A DNA stretch of 64,000 bases from Breviolum minutum Mf 1.05b.01 (Eukaryota > Sar > Dinophyceae > Suessiales > Symbiodiniaceae): NCBI GenBank assembly GCA_000507305.1, contig DF241176.1, positions 2,593 to 66,592 on the forward strand, read 5' to 3'. Made by a program: the position numbers and the translations under genes. The notes beneath the pieces are model-generated. The model did no database searches and was not told the origin of the DNA. It saw only the letters and a list, made by a program, of their open reading frames with translations. Below, piece by piece: positions 24,413-36,730 of this stretch (within the stretch, counting starts at the first letter, position 1; every line of letters starts with the position of its first letter).

Positions 24413-25840
24413 TTGCATTTTTGTTTGCGTTTTCTTTGGCATTTGAAGCTTGTCTGCGGGTAACAGCTATCTTTTTTGCATTTGCCGTTTCTTTTTTGCA
24501 TTTGCATTTTTGTGTCTTTGTGTTTTTCTTTTGCATTTGAAGCTTGTGTGTGGACAAAATGTCTCATCTTTTTGACTTTTACTTACAGCTAGTGTATGGT
24601 TATTGGAATTTATTAAGGTACTATTTTGGTTGCCTGTCACTAGTGACTAAAAACCAACCATTAGCAATTGTTTGCAGCTACTTTTTTAGGGCATTGGCAG
24701 CTATTTTTTTTGCAATTGCAGTTTCTTTTTTGCAGTTGCATTTTTGTTTGCGTTTTCTTTGGCATTTGAAGCTTGTCTGCGGGTAACAGCTATCTTTTTT
24801 GCATTTGCCGTTTCTTTTTTGCATTTGCATTTTTGTGTCTTTGTGTTATTCTTTTGCATTTGAAGCTTGTGTGTGGATAAAATGTCTCATCTTTTTGACT
24901 TTTACTTACAGCTAGTGTATGGTTATTGGAATTTATTAAGGTACTATTTTGGTTGCCTGTCACTAGTAACTAAAAACCAACTATTAGCAATTATTTGCAG
25001 CTATACGGTTTTATGTTGAGTACTTTGATTTCTGAAGTTTTTGCAAAACAAGAGACGGGTCTGGAACTGTGTTCTGAAGAAGACAGTGAAGAAAGGTTTG
25101 AAAAAGCGGTACTTGTGAAGAAGTGGATGGATCAAGGTTGGCATGTGAAACTGGCAAATGTGCAGCCTGTGTGCATGAATCCGCGGCCATTTCTAGGGTT
25201 TGTGAAGTGTCGTTTTTCTCAAAACTTAGACGTGACTTGTTGCTGTCAGGTTCGAACGCGCGAACATGCGAGCAGAATTGCAACTCTTCAATTGCGGCCC
25301 GGGCTAGTACGAGCCCTAGCGATGTTGATGGGGAGCTGTCTGCGCGAGGTTTGGAGGGCCCCACAAGTAGCTCCACGTCCACACCCAAATCAGGTGACAC
25401 CACCTCTAGGAAGCGTGCTGGAGTTGGGTTGCTTGCTGAAGGGGTTGGGCTGTGTTTGGGGTTGCAATGCCGGGGCTGCGAGCGTGAGCATGACAGCAAT
25501 GTGCACAGCAGCAGAAGACTTAGTATCACAGATGTCGCAACGTGTTAGCTAGGTGCGATCCACAGTCACTACGTTATTGAATGATCCGTGGAGCTAGTTT
25601 TTTTTTGCAGTTGCAACTATTTTTTTGGAATCATTTGCACCTATATTTTTTGCATTTGCCGTTTCTTTTTTGCATTTGGCATTTGAAGCTTGTGTGCGGA
25701 TAAAATGTCCCAATTTTTTTGTCTTTTATTCACAGCTAGTGTATGGTTATTAGAATTTATTTGGTACTATTTTGGTTGCCTGTCACTAGTAACTAAAAAC
25801 CAACTATTAGCAATCATTTGCAGCTAGTTGTTTGGAGCAT
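24413..25840. repeat. Tandem repeat with 323-bp period
   Basis: A unit beginning TTGCATTTTTGTTTGCG starts at 24413 and again at 24736. Both carry GAAGCTTGT, an ACAAAATGTCTCATC/ATAAAATGTCTCATC block, the GCTAGTGTATGGTTATT block and the end block ACCAA(C/T)(C/T)ATTAGCAATTGTTTGCAG. A diverged partial third copy lies at about 25590-25840, after a possible coding insert (25.0-25.55 kb). The T-rich, poly-GCA texture and the closing ATTAGCA...TTTGCAG motif recur in spacers up to 45 kb. Confidence 0.9.
25123..25548 (+). CDS. Hypothetical exon between repeat copies
   Basis: An open frame of about 140 codons sits between two copies of the 323-bp repeat. It contains a Ser/Thr-rich stretch and a C-terminal cysteine pattern LCLGLQCRGCEREH. 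A second frame is also open across the same DNA (24995-25552), so the choice of frame is uncertain. No family is recognised; splicing is likely, since the 5' side runs directly into repeat sequence with TTTGCAG. Confidence 0.3.
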   Translation: MDGSRLACETGKCAACVHESAAISRVCEVSFFSKLRRDLLLSGSNARTCEQNCNSSIAARASTSPSDVDGELSARGLEGPTSSSTSTPKSGDTTSRKRAGVGLLAEGVGLCLGLQCRGCEREHDSNVHSSRRLSITDVATC

Positions 25841-26113
25841 TTGAAACTCTTTCTGGAGAACTTCAAAAAACAGATTGCAATTGGTGAGATCCAAAATCCC
25901 ACACTGAAAATTTCCAGACAATCAGCAAATATCAGTAGATTTTGAGAGAATCATTTGCGGCTATCCTTTTGGAGCATTTGTAGCTCTTTCGGAAAAATTT
26001 CGATATAGAGTTCGGCACTGCATGGCACTGCAACACTCATTGCAACCAATATGTAAGCCACGTTCATGTTTGGATCAAGCATTAATCACGCCTCCTTTTG
26101 ATCACTTTGTTTG

Positions 26114-26500
26114 ATGGGCAGCAGAATGGAGATGGTATTTGAGTTTGTGATTCTTTGTAGTTTTGCGCTTGGTTGCCTGGCTGGTGGGTTGGCTGTTGGA
26201 CTATGGCGCTGCTGTCGGGGAGAGCCAGCGATGCCCAAGGGTTCGTGCCACGTGCCTGAAAGTGTGCGCAAGAGTGTATGCGATATGCCCAGCAGTGCAA
26301 ACGATATGCCCTGCAGTGCAAGCGATATGCCCAGCGGTACAAGCGATATGTCACTGCTTCACCTGAAAGCTGTGTACATAAGTCGCCAGGGGAAGAAATT
26401 CCATATCCGAGACGCTTGTTTGAAACACAAATTGGAGCGATATGGGCCATGCTTGCATTGCATGAAGGATCTTGCATTGCACATGCGCAAAAGTGACTAG
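26114..26500 (+). CDS. Small membrane protein with C-terminal Cys/His cluster
   Basis: The frame from ATG 26114 gives 128 residues. An N-terminal hydrophobic segment (VILCSFALGCLAGGLAVGLW, residues about 13-32) is followed by a Cys-rich juxtamembrane part. Next comes a low-complexity stretch of repeated (C/S)(S/N)DMP units (26271-26352). The C-terminal block VYISRQGKKFHIRDAC...PCLHCM is of the 'G.k.H...C.......C..C' form that suggests metal binding. It may be a single exon of a longer gene; no function is assigned. Confidence 0.45.
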   Translation: MGSRMEMVFEFVILCSFALGCLAGGLAVGLWRCCRGEPAMPKGSCHVPESVRKSVCDMPSSANDMPCSASDMPSGTSDMSLLHLKAVYISRQGKKFHIRDACLKHKLERYGPCLHCMKDLALHMRKSD

Positions 26501-27739
26501 AGTAATCTAGATTCTAGAGCCTACAAAACGGATCAAAGAAAAAAGTTGTGCGCAGATTTTTTTCGAGGTTGGACTCATGCAGTTCCTGTTTCAAAAGCAT
26601 CCAAACATGTTTGAATTCTTTTTTTGAAGCTCCCTGACAAAAGGTCCTGCAATTGAGGAGGGGGGGGTAGGGCGGCGCAGAAAACCTGAAAACAATATCG
26701 GGATACCGGAACTGCATCATGTATCGTTCAAATATTAAATCGTGGCATAAGAACAGAAGAAAAGAACACGAGTGGAGGGGCTTTGCATTTTGCTCTCAGC
26801 TGCAACAGCAGACTCTACGCCGGCGAATTGATCAAAGGGACTCCCAGCAAGAATAGCTGCTAATGAACACATTGCGGACATGACACATCATGCAAAATAA
26901 AGAGGATTCAACATGTCGCCAACGATCTGTCAGTGGACCAGTGATGTCGGGCGCCAATATCTCGTGATTGCCAATTATGGACAATTTGAGGCTATTTGAA
27001 GGCCTCTTGGTGGCAAAGGGTATCAGAACAACATTGCTAGATTTATTGGATCCATATCATTCAAGGAGTGCCATACATCTCCGCAGCTGTTTTGTTTATG
27101 CGTGGGTAGTTGAGGTGTTCACGAATCAGAAAGTTGAAACGTGCAACTGGTGTTTGAACATGGCAATTCATGAACAAGACTGGCATGTTTTTCTCTCATT
27201 ATTGAACTGCGCCCTCCCAGCGTCGTAATGACGTCTATGAAATCTTGCTCCAGTGTGTCAATGGCCAGTGGCACTGCTTCTGATGCTGCGCCCTGGACCA
27301 CATGGACATCCGAAAGCAGCCCTTGCAGTACTGAGCCCTTGAAGGACCAAGTTTTAGGAAGTGAATGTTTCAGGCACAAATGATATAATATCAAACAAAA
27401 GTTGCCGAAGGACTTTGATGCACCCTCCATCTCACTGTGACAGGTGCATGGTAGGCTTCCATACGTTTTTGCAATTAGCACCAAATAGTTGCTAAGGGAA
27501 CTTATCTACAGTGCCGCAACTAGCGCCTGTGCGGAATCCAGGACATTCAGGTGGATCAAACTATGTTGGCTAAATCTGGCAGAGTGATTCAGCTTGCATG
27601 GCAGAAGCTCTGTTCAATTGTACCAAGAAGAACTTTGGAGGCGACTGCACCAAGACTGGGGTAACAAACATGCAAATTCAGTAGTCATGGTGCCTACAGA
27701 AGCTCACAGAACATAAAAGTCCCATGTTGGCATTTAGGA

Positions 27740-30096
27740 TTTGGTAGGACACATGTGTGCACTCAGAGAATTTGACCCTCGCCAGGAATCTATGCTCTTT
27801 AGCGCCAGAAAGGTCAGCAGCGCATGCACAGGAGCTCTGACGAGCGATATGGCTTTGTCAGTCATTCAGAAGACTATCAATGAGTCAAACCGATGCAGGA
27901 AGATTGCAGAATTCAATCTGGTTAGTGTTCATGAAACTTGTTTCGAAAAGGGCTACGCACTTTTGGTTTTCATGTCCCAACAAATAAAAAAGACATATTT
28001 GTTTTGGATGGTATTTGCAGCTAGTTGCACATACTAGGTACATATCACAACATGTAATGTTTTTCTTTCGGACATGTCATCAAGATGAGGAAACTGACAG
28101 AACATGTCAACAAGTGATCAGAGACAATTTGGAGTGGTGCAAGCTGGTCACGGGGCACTGCACAGCATCTCCTTGTATGTTTGAACACGTAGAAGGATGC
28201 ATCCCTGCCGGGGTACTGAATGATGAGGATTCATTTATGCAGATGTTTCACAAGGTGAACAGATGTCCTTTAAAGACACACCAGACTTGTCTCACACACG
28301 GCAACTCTTGCCCAATCTCTGGGAAGGCCGCCGAGGTTGATTTTGATGTGGCTGGACTTCCATGTTGGGATTACTCCAACGCAGGTAAGCGTAGAAGGGA
28401 GAATGGTGTCACCAAGAAAGTCTTCCTCTCCTACGCGAAACGTCATGTTCAGCAACAAACTCCTCTCCTGATTATCGAAAACGTCAAGGCCAGATTGTTG
28501 GAAACAATTTCAGAACCTCCAAAAACTGGGACTTGAAGAACTGACTGATCTAGAATTAAACGGCTTCAATCTTGGAGTAGGGAAGACATTCGCATATATT
28601 TGCATCTATTAGATGCTGTTAACATGTGTCAACCAAACATTTTGTTCATTGTGTTCTAATGGTGGCTTTCTCAGGGGCTTCGCCTTGAAATGATTCGCTT
28701 CCTCTTCTGCGTGCACTACCACATGCACACTTTAGTTTGTGGGGCAGAGGACAGTGGCCATGACGGCACCACACGCAGCAGGCTGTACATCATTCTAGCA
28801 CATCGCTTGAAGACAGAGAAGATTGGCGATCCCCATTCCTTGTACCGTGAAGTTTGCAGGGAAATCCGCCGCTATGTGCACACAACCCCCTGCTGATTAC
28901 CTCATCGCGCCAAAATCTGAAATTATGCAGGAAATTCAGGACTTGGTGATATCGCGTCGCAGACCAGGAAAAGTGACCGTAGCTAGGCTGCGTTACTCTT
29001 GGCCTGTCAATAATGTCAAGATTTTTTTCAGATGTTTTACCCTAGGTATTTTGGAGGTGTTGATAATCAAGAATAGCATCTAATACTCTTTAGCCATGCA
29101 AAGAATCTTTCTTTTCATTGTCCAGCAGCCGACCCGTACTACGTTAAGATTTGGGAGTGCCGTGCCAGTGTAGATTACAGCGAGGACAGACCCAGAGCCC
29201 CAATGGCATAGGAAGGATGGTTTGGATTTTGCATTTGAAGGGTTTTGGATTTGATTTTGTATTTCTGATTGGGAACTTTGGAGTTCAGGTTTTTGGCTGC
29301 TGGGTTTTGGATTTTCAAAGGATGATTTGGCATTTAGGGCTTCGGATTTTGGATTTCTCATTTCAGAGTTCAAATTTACAGCAGATTTGGGAGTTTGGAT
29401 TTTGGATTTCATATTTTAGACTTCGGCTTTTTGATTTTGGATTTTTGGACTTGAGATTGTCGCTTTGGATTTTTCATTTTGGATTTTGGATTTCAGATTT
29501 CAGTCTTTGGATTTTGGATTTCAATGCTGGCTTTTGGGATTTGGATTTCAGATTTTTTGTAGTCTGCAAAAATGCAGCAGGGTCGACGTTGGCCTAGGAT
29601 AAATTCTTTTCCCCTCCGTCTCGGGTCAGCACATATTTTTCACGTGCACATCCTGATGCAAGTTGAGGATGGCGATTACAGTGCTTACGATCACATTCTG
29701 AACCACCGAGAGAAGCGTTGTTTGGAGGGAGCGGAAGAGGAATACAGAAAGCGCTACAGGGTGAGCCCAAACGCAGATCAGAATTTGGTGGTTTATTTAG
29801 GTGATAACTTCAGGAACAGGAAGACCTGGAGTGGAACTTCTGGGCGAATCCCAACCTTTAGGACTGGAGGCGGTTTAATGTGGTGGTTTGCAGCTGCGCG
29901 TCCAATGACCCAACGTGAACGTTTAGCCACATTAGCCTTTCCAGTGACAGCTTCAGCAGCCACTGCCATGGGAGTTCCGGAACTTCCTGTCCGAGATAGG
30001 AAGAGAGCAGCTTCCATTGCAGGCAACTCAATGAATTTTGCCACTGTGGCAATCGTACAGCTGGTTGCTCTGGCATCCTTTAGGAAAATCAATTAA
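27740..30096 (+). CDS. C5-cytosine DNA methyltransferase, multi-exon
   Basis: Segments on the plus strand carry C5-MTase motifs in order. A motif I-like SSACTGALTSD lies at 27813-27845. Motif IV AGLPCWDYSNAGKRRENG-like is at 28351-28400, with catalytic Cys in PCW. Motif VI is IIENV at 28471-28485. The motif VIII-like block RSRLYIILAHR is at about 28774-28806. A long last exon has motif IX RPMTQRERLATLAFP (about 29898) and motif X GNSMNFATVAIVQL (about 30024), with stop TAA at 30094-30096. A probable GT donor (GTTAGTG) follows the motif I exon near 27921. Frame changes after the motif VI exon (about 28505) and after about 28888 are either small introns or indels. One intron is filled by TTTGGATTT repeats. 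Such enzymes methylate cytosine in DNA; dinoflagellates have heavily methylated DNA and many DNMT-like genes, some carried by retroelements. Whether this copy is functional is open. Confidence 0.78.
29215..29570. repeat. Degenerate (TTTGGATTTTGGATTTC)n minisatellite
   Basis: Low-complexity tract of TTTTGGATTT-like units lying in the last intron of the methyltransferase gene. Short echoes occur at 38101-38140 and 39509-39540, in spacers of the tandem gene family. Confidence 0.85.
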
Positions 30097-30433
30097 CGTT
30101 GCAAAATGCACACAGACTTCAGTCACCCAAGGCTCTGATCTGCTGTCCTAGCCACAAACAGATGCCCATTGACCGCTGATCAGGGTGATGGGACGGGACA
30201 TCAGAAAAGTCAAGAATCAACAGCAGAGATTGAGACAGGATCATTGATTATGCTACTAGCATCTAACAGATGCAAATAGATCTCTTCTGAAACATTCGGT
30301 TTGTTTCTGTATTTGCGTTGAAACATTGATTCCTGGTGTTGTGATTTTCGTTTTAGCACTGGTTTGCGATGTGCAGCCACACAGGTTTACAGCAAATTGA
30401 ATTTCCGGGCTACGGCTACTTTGTTCGTAGTTC

Positions 30434-32657
30434 ATGGCAGACATCAAGGTTGCGAAAAGGCCTGCACAGAGAAGGGCCAGCACCAGCAAGCCTGCTGTTC
30501 CTACCCCTCCGATGCCTTTGAAGGACAAGCCGGCCAAATCCATCCAGAAGTGGTTGCATCATGTGGAGCCCGCCTACGCCGGTAAGGAAGTGACAAAGGA
30601 CCTGGATTTAAACTCTCTACTGGTTCTGGCAGCTTTTATGTTGGGGTGGCACCCATTAGATCCACCGCCAGGGTGCCTTGTCCAAACTTCAAGTTCATGC
30701 ACTCAAACTTTTGTTGCAGACTCTGATCCACATGCATGAACGCAGATTTTTGAACAATAGTTTTTGCAAGCAATACCTGGGTCAGTTTCTACTATATATT
30801 TACATATTGAAAACACATATCACTTCATCTGCCCAGGCAGACTGACAAAGAGATTCAAGAGGCTGCTGGGCATTGGTTTCAATCGTTCTTTTCGGATTTT
30901 TCGGATTTTTTTTGTTGGGGGGTCGTTCAGATACCAGCGTTGTAGCATGCGGCTCAGCAGAATTAGTTTTCCTGAGGCGGCTGTGACTGAATACATGAAA
31001 CGCGGATGTCCTCTTTCCAGAACGGCTTGGGGAATTTCACAGGTTAGCAAATTCATGCGCGTCTACATGGTCAACAAATCGCGGTGCTCTGATATTGGAG
31101 CTTATGGATACTTCTTTGTCAAGGGTAGCCATGCCCGTCCCGCTCCGATGCCAGAGTTTATCAGCGTGCAAGAGCTTCAAGCGCAGAAGGATGCATCGAT
31201 TCCCCAGAAACCTATTCCCAAGGTGAAGAAAGCAAGAGTGCTGGTGAAGGAGATGGGGTTGGGGATTTATGAGTGCAAAGGGTGGGAGTCAGATGTGATC
31301 AGGTATTGTCAAAATACTTGAAGCATGAATTCTGCCAATGGATGCTAATTGATGCTATTTGCAGGCACCATACCTTACAGAATTTAGCCCGTCCACCTTT
31401 GACTAGCTTTCCTGCAAAGGAGGTTGAGGTGGAGTTTCACAACGATGTGCACCCTGAAGATCTGGAGGAACTTGAGGAAGCACCAAAGGATGGATATGAA
31501 ATAACCCTGCTTTCCCCGGCGGAAGACAACTTGGTGGTGCTGACACATGCTGATTCTCCACATCTTGCTCTTCAGCAGGGGCCTTTGTTTTCATGTCGCT
31601 GTCATGTGGCGAGGTGTATGTGTATCAGACAACTAATTAGTCACCTTCATTTTTTATTTCATTACAGCCTTCTGGAAACAGCAGATAGCTAACATAGCAA
31701 TGATGAACTCTTGGACTGCAATGCCTTGTGTACGGCAAGATTTTCTGACATTCAATCTCTAAAGATTTTCACTGCGGGGTTACTGCATGCGGTTTTCCAG
31801 CATTCAAGGTGGAAAAGAAGCGCACCAGAACAAGATTGGGACGTCTATCCATCAGTTGATGGGCAAACGGTTTGGAGTGGGGAAGAGGAACGTGTGCCTG
31901 TGTACTGCTACCAGCTCCTGGAAGCAGTGATGGCTGAACAGAAACGCGAGTTTTCCAAGGAGACCATGGACAGTTGCAAACGCAAAAGAACTGAAGCCAC
32001 GATGTCAGAGTCGGAGGCATTGGTTGAGGGGATTGTATACGGTGCCTTTTGATGGAAATAATACATCGGTGTGAAAAATATACCATCAAGACATTTGCAA
32101 ATTCTGGTCCATGTAGATCAGGATTGGGAGGAGAGTTCATTGAAGGCCAACAGATTCATAAATAAGCATGACACTATTAACGACTATTAAATGCAAGTAG
32201 CAATCCTGTTGCTTTTCAATTGAAATGTTTTGATATATGATATAGACAAACATATTGAATTTGTTTGCTGTTATTTTCTCGACAGGCAGAGGAAGCATCG
32301 GACAATGAAAGTGGAGGTGACCAGAAAGCCTACAGCATCCCTGAGTCTGGTTTTGACCTCATCACTCCTGATCAGAAAGTCTTTCTGCATTATTGTGAGG
32401 ATCCGCATTATGGATGGGTGCTCGCTCGCCCGCAAGATGGCATGTGTGTTTACGTGGGTGACAAATATTCTGACCCTATCCTTCAGGTGGTTCCACATCC
32501 GTCAGGCAATGGGAACGCCATCATTGTGGACAGCCAGGACCGGAAAGAGGGCACAAGAAGCAGATACACTCAGGACCTTCTTCGTTCATCTCGTGCTATC
32601 AGCATTGCTCAACTATCAGGTGAACTTGTGAACGTTTGCCACGAGTGCAGGGCTTAA
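30434..32657 (+). CDS. Tandem gene family, copy 1 (unrecognised, multi-exon)
   Basis: First of three divergent tandem copies. Exon A starts at ATG 30434 (Lys/Pro-rich) and ends in LLVLAAFMLGWHPLDPPP. Exon B (about 30980-31302) holds EYMKRGCPLSRTAWGISQV and ends in GT. The 62-nt intron 31303-31364 is GT-AG. Exon C (31365 to about 31610) holds a P-x2-GY block. Exon D (about 31800-32030) contains DVYPSVDGQTVWSGEEER. Exon E (from about 32286, TAA at 32655-32657) contains YGWVLARPQDGM, NAIIVDSQDR and a VCHEC end. I know of no domain for it. Conservation of all five blocks against copies 2 and 3 shows that they are real exons. Junctions other than B-C are approximate. Confidence 0.6.
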
Positions 32658-33654
32658 GTGAGAAGTAGGGCTGGGGATCTCGTTTGGATTTATCATCTTG
32701 CACTCACAGAACTGTGAAGATATGGTATTGCTTCGTTTTGATTGATGCAGCACGCAACAACCCATTTGAAAAGTAAATATTGTATGATATCGGTACTTTT
32801 TGCATGTTGGAGGTGATGTTTGTTACGCGCTCAGTCCCTATCTGCACACGTTCCACTCAGGCTTCAGTCAGAGTGGCAAGTCCCTGTCAAGAAGAGAAGG
32901 CCAAAGAGGGCGTGCTAGAGGCAGTATGACCCATGTTTTGAAACTTGGCCAGCGTGTGCCACCACCTTGTTTTTGCAGTGTGCTTGGAGCAGTCTGACCA
33001 CATGATTCTCCACAGAAACACGATTTATATACACATGTGTCTCAATTAGCATCTATTACTAGCTAATCAGATGTGCATTGGACACAAGGCTCAATCTTCT
33101 GGTTTGTAATTATTTTGGGTGTCAGACTTGGCTCATACTGTGCATCAGCTGGTACATACACCCTGGACGAGAAACTTGCAGCGTAAAATTGTTGTGTGAT
33201 TGCGCAGGAAGGTTTGCACGAATGGAGTTTTGCAAGATTCCAGGGGTTGATCTTTCTCAGACGTAGCATTCACTGCATTTTTTTGCCTTTGATCCAGAGC
33301 GGCCTGTTTACACCTGACACAACGTCCAAATGTTGCGCTTATGTGTATGGGCTCTTTTGTAGCGATTGTTGTGCAATTTCACGCGATATTGCTTCATCTC
33401 TCCTGTAATCGCATTCCATCCATCATGCCGAAACCGGAAAAAGCAGAGCGCCCACGTGTTGCTTTGGTTGCTAGCCGTGCAGTGTGTGAGGTGCANACTG
33501 CCGCTCCTCCCGTTCCGTTTCTTGGGTCATGTTTTACAGCGCAGTTTTGGTGTCAATAGCTGTTCTTTTGTGCGTGGGTACAGTGCATGCTATATTTACA
33601 CGTGTGCCTCCCAACATCTCCCGAACAGATTTTGCAACACAAAGGTTTCCTGGT

Positions 33655-36600
33655 ATGGATGCAGCGCCAACAGAATCCAAGAGTGTAAAGAAGCCACCTA
33701 GCACAGCGTCTGCAAAAGCGGCTGCTGCAAAGAAACCCCCTGGGGGTGGCAAGAAGATTAAGGAGCCAAGTGAGAGCGGCCCACGAACCGTCACATGCAA
33801 ACGCTACTCACAAAAGTTGTTGCGTGATATCCCGGTGTGTCACCTGCAGCAATGGCTGGAAGCTGCTGACTCTGTCTATGCCAATTCCAGTGTCACGAAG
33901 ACCCTCGACAAGAAGGATCTCCTTACCTTGCTCTCCTTCATGCTTGGATGGAATCCTACTTCGGAGCCAATTGCGTCTTGAACTTAGAGTTTTTGTATTG
34001 TCCTGACTCCATCCAGTTCACACGAGATACAAATGCCAGAGGTGCAAAGATTTTGTAGCTTGTCCAATTCTGCTGCAAATAGAAGCTATTAAGATGTATG
34101 AATTTCAAACACCCATGCAGTGGATTGAAAGTTGCAACAGTCCGGGTCTATTTCGAAGTCTGGTGTCCACCTATGCTTGTTCTCCCGCAAAAAGACCTGC
34201 ATGGTCAATCTCTTAGGCGTCAACCTGAAAAGATGCTGAAGGTGACTTGCTGGCATTTCATCGGGATGATGATTGAACAGATTTTGAGCTCCAGCATTTC
34301 TGAAGTTGGTAAGTCTCATGCACAACCGCCGCATTGGTTTACTACTCGCTGTGTAATTTATGTTGTTAGGTATTATTTGCAAACTTTTGTACACTGGCTT
34401 TATTCATTAGATAGTTCAGCTGAATTCAGAAGATGATGTATAATCCAGCAAAGTGACACCCAAGACCAATGTCAAGGTAGTAGACACTATTTGTTGCTAA
34501 TTGCAGATTTGAAATGAATCAATCATCTAATGATGATCTTTCTGCGCCTGGAAAATCTCACATATCTCACTGTTTTCTTGCATTAAGGTGGTGAAAGCCG
34601 AGTACCTTCGCAGGGGCCGTCCGTTGCGGAAGACGAAATGGACCATTGATGAGGTGAAAAGGTTCATGGCAGTGCACGCTTCCAATTGCAATCAGGACGA
34701 TCTTGGGGCTCATGCCAAGTTTTTTGACGATGCTCCTTCAGATGGCAAGTCTCCAATGCCCTCCTTCGTGCTAGAAGCTGAGGCGGAAGAAGCTTCTGAA
34801 GTGCCTTGACGTTGTTACGACTTGGCTGAACTTACCTTTCACCACTGACAAGACAACAGGATTCAGATGACGTCTGTACACAATCAAAGTATTGGCAAAT
34901 TGATTCCAATTAACAGCAAATAGCTACAATCAACAGAAGATAGTATGGTAGCTCAACTGGAGATTAGTGTTGTATTTTTTTGGAGTGAAGCAGTCTCGAT
35001 TTGCAGATTGTTTGCAAAAAGTGTATCCCCTGACGTTAATGTGTCTGGATGGAGCTCTGTTTCAATTCTGGGAACCTGTGCGCATGCTTTGCGCCACATC
35101 GAGGCAGAACCCCATGGCACCCTTCAGGGAGACCTTGCGCTGGATATTGAAGAGTTTCCCAAGTCAGGCTACGATGGAAAGGTGACCGGCCGATATTACA
35201 CGATGACACATCCGGACCTGCCTCCGAACTTTCATGTCCAGCTCTTTAGCTGCAGTTTTTAACACAAGGTGAGAGCGCATTCACAGATTGCATATGATTG
35301 TGTGATTTTCTTCAAAGATCATTCAGAACACATTGGCATTGACAAAGTTCTAGCTTTGGGGGTACACTTTTGCGCTTGTGAAAAAACATTTATTTTTAGC
35401 ACCGGCACTGTAAATCAAGGATTGCTCTCGCAGACAGCGATGAAGAGATGGAGATTTACTGCTCCAATGATGGGGACACGATCTGGAACGGGCGAGAGGA
35501 CAGACGTTTTGATTGAATCATTTTGCGGGTTGCTTGCACACTTTCCAAGCTGGTTCATGATTGTCATCACAATCACCACCATCATGCTGCCATTGCTGAT
35601 CCGGCAGACCGTGTGAGGAGGAACAGCCCGAGTATATACACCGTATCTTCGAGAAGGCGCAGCAGGAGGCCAAACTTGCTCGAGACGCGAAGGAGAAGGA
35701 GGAGAGCCATACGGACCGAGTATCGTACCAAGTTTCATGCCCACAGAGGTTCGAAGAAATAGGATAGCAAGGTTGGTTCAAATTAAAAACAAACACAAAA
35801 TACAATTTGCAGCGACCCTTAAATACTCTTAAATTGTCGGCTAGGACCTGCCACCCATTGCAGACATTCCCCGAGATGGCAAAGAAGTGCTGCCTGAACG
35901 TACCACGCAGACGCAAGCAGTTGCATACCGCATGCCAGCCACTTTTCTGCATTGGTGGCATACAACTTGTTGGTATAACACTTGATTCTTATTAAGTGCT
36001 ATTTCAAATTCAGGCTGGCATTGCTTCCCAAACTAGTGGAACGCCTGTGTTGTTCTTGTCGAGATCAGACTGTTCATGAAAAGTTGTGGGGTCGGGTTGC
36101 GGCGGTGACACTGATGATGATGGTTGTCAAAGTTACGTTGGTTTACCAAAGGCAGATTTTCAGAAAGAAGTGTCTGACTGAATTAGTTCGAATCGTAAAG
36201 TCATAAGCTCTATTTCTATCTATTTGTATCTAATAGAATCTCATCGGTCAATCAATTGTGTTTCTCTCCTACAGACCATCCTTCCCATTGCATGTTTGAG
36301 CTTCTCTTGATGAGTGAAATGCTTGCTGGCTTTGCAGGAGGCTGGAGCTGCTGACTCATCATCCGAAGAGCAGGAGCAGGAGACTTCGATGCAAAGGGCA
36401 AAAGAGGAAGAGGATGCGATGGTCCAGCTCCCTGTTGAATCGCGAGTAATTCTTTTTGAAGACAGCGAGAGCAAGGTGTGGTACTTGCTACGTCCATTCG
36501 ACAATATGATGGTGAAGCTGAAGATTCATGATCCTGTTGCCTTGGTGATCCAGCAGAATGACCAATCATTGGTGGTGATTGACTCTGACAGCCGCGATCC

Positions 36601-36730
36601 CGATACGAAAAGCGCATATGCGCATCAGTTGCTGGCTAGCCGGAAGGCCATGGCAGCTACAGATGAAGCGCTTGAAGTATGCAAGGAGTGCCTTCGCATC
36701 AACTATATATATAGGGATTTGGCTTTTTAA
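33655..36730 (+). CDS. Tandem gene family, copy 2 (unrecognised, multi-exon)
   Basis: Blocks matching copy 1 occur in the same order. Exon A (to 33981) ends in DLLTLLSFMLGWNP. Exon B (34588-34809) holds AEYLRRGRPLRKTKWTIDEV. Exon C (about 35095-35262) holds FPKSGYDGKVTGRYY and HPDLPPNF. Exon D (about 35438-35517) reads MEIYCSNDGDTIWNGREDR, aligning with DVYPSVDGQTVWSGEEER. A following stretch near 35616-35750 is charged and helical (EYIHRIFEKAQQEAKLARDA). Exon E (36338-36730) has VWYLLRPFDNM, LVVIDSDSRD and VCKEC. A single N at 33496 lies just upstream. Function is unknown; junctions are approximate. Confidence 0.58.

Noticed and set aside
23889..24567. Several long open frames across the N run on both strands
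   Set aside because: They are open only because N has no stop codons; the real sequence on either side is repeat DNA.
29151..29597. Phe/Leu-rich plus-strand frame of about 150 codons
   Set aside because: It lies in the TTTGGATTT minisatellite within an intron of the methyltransferase gene.
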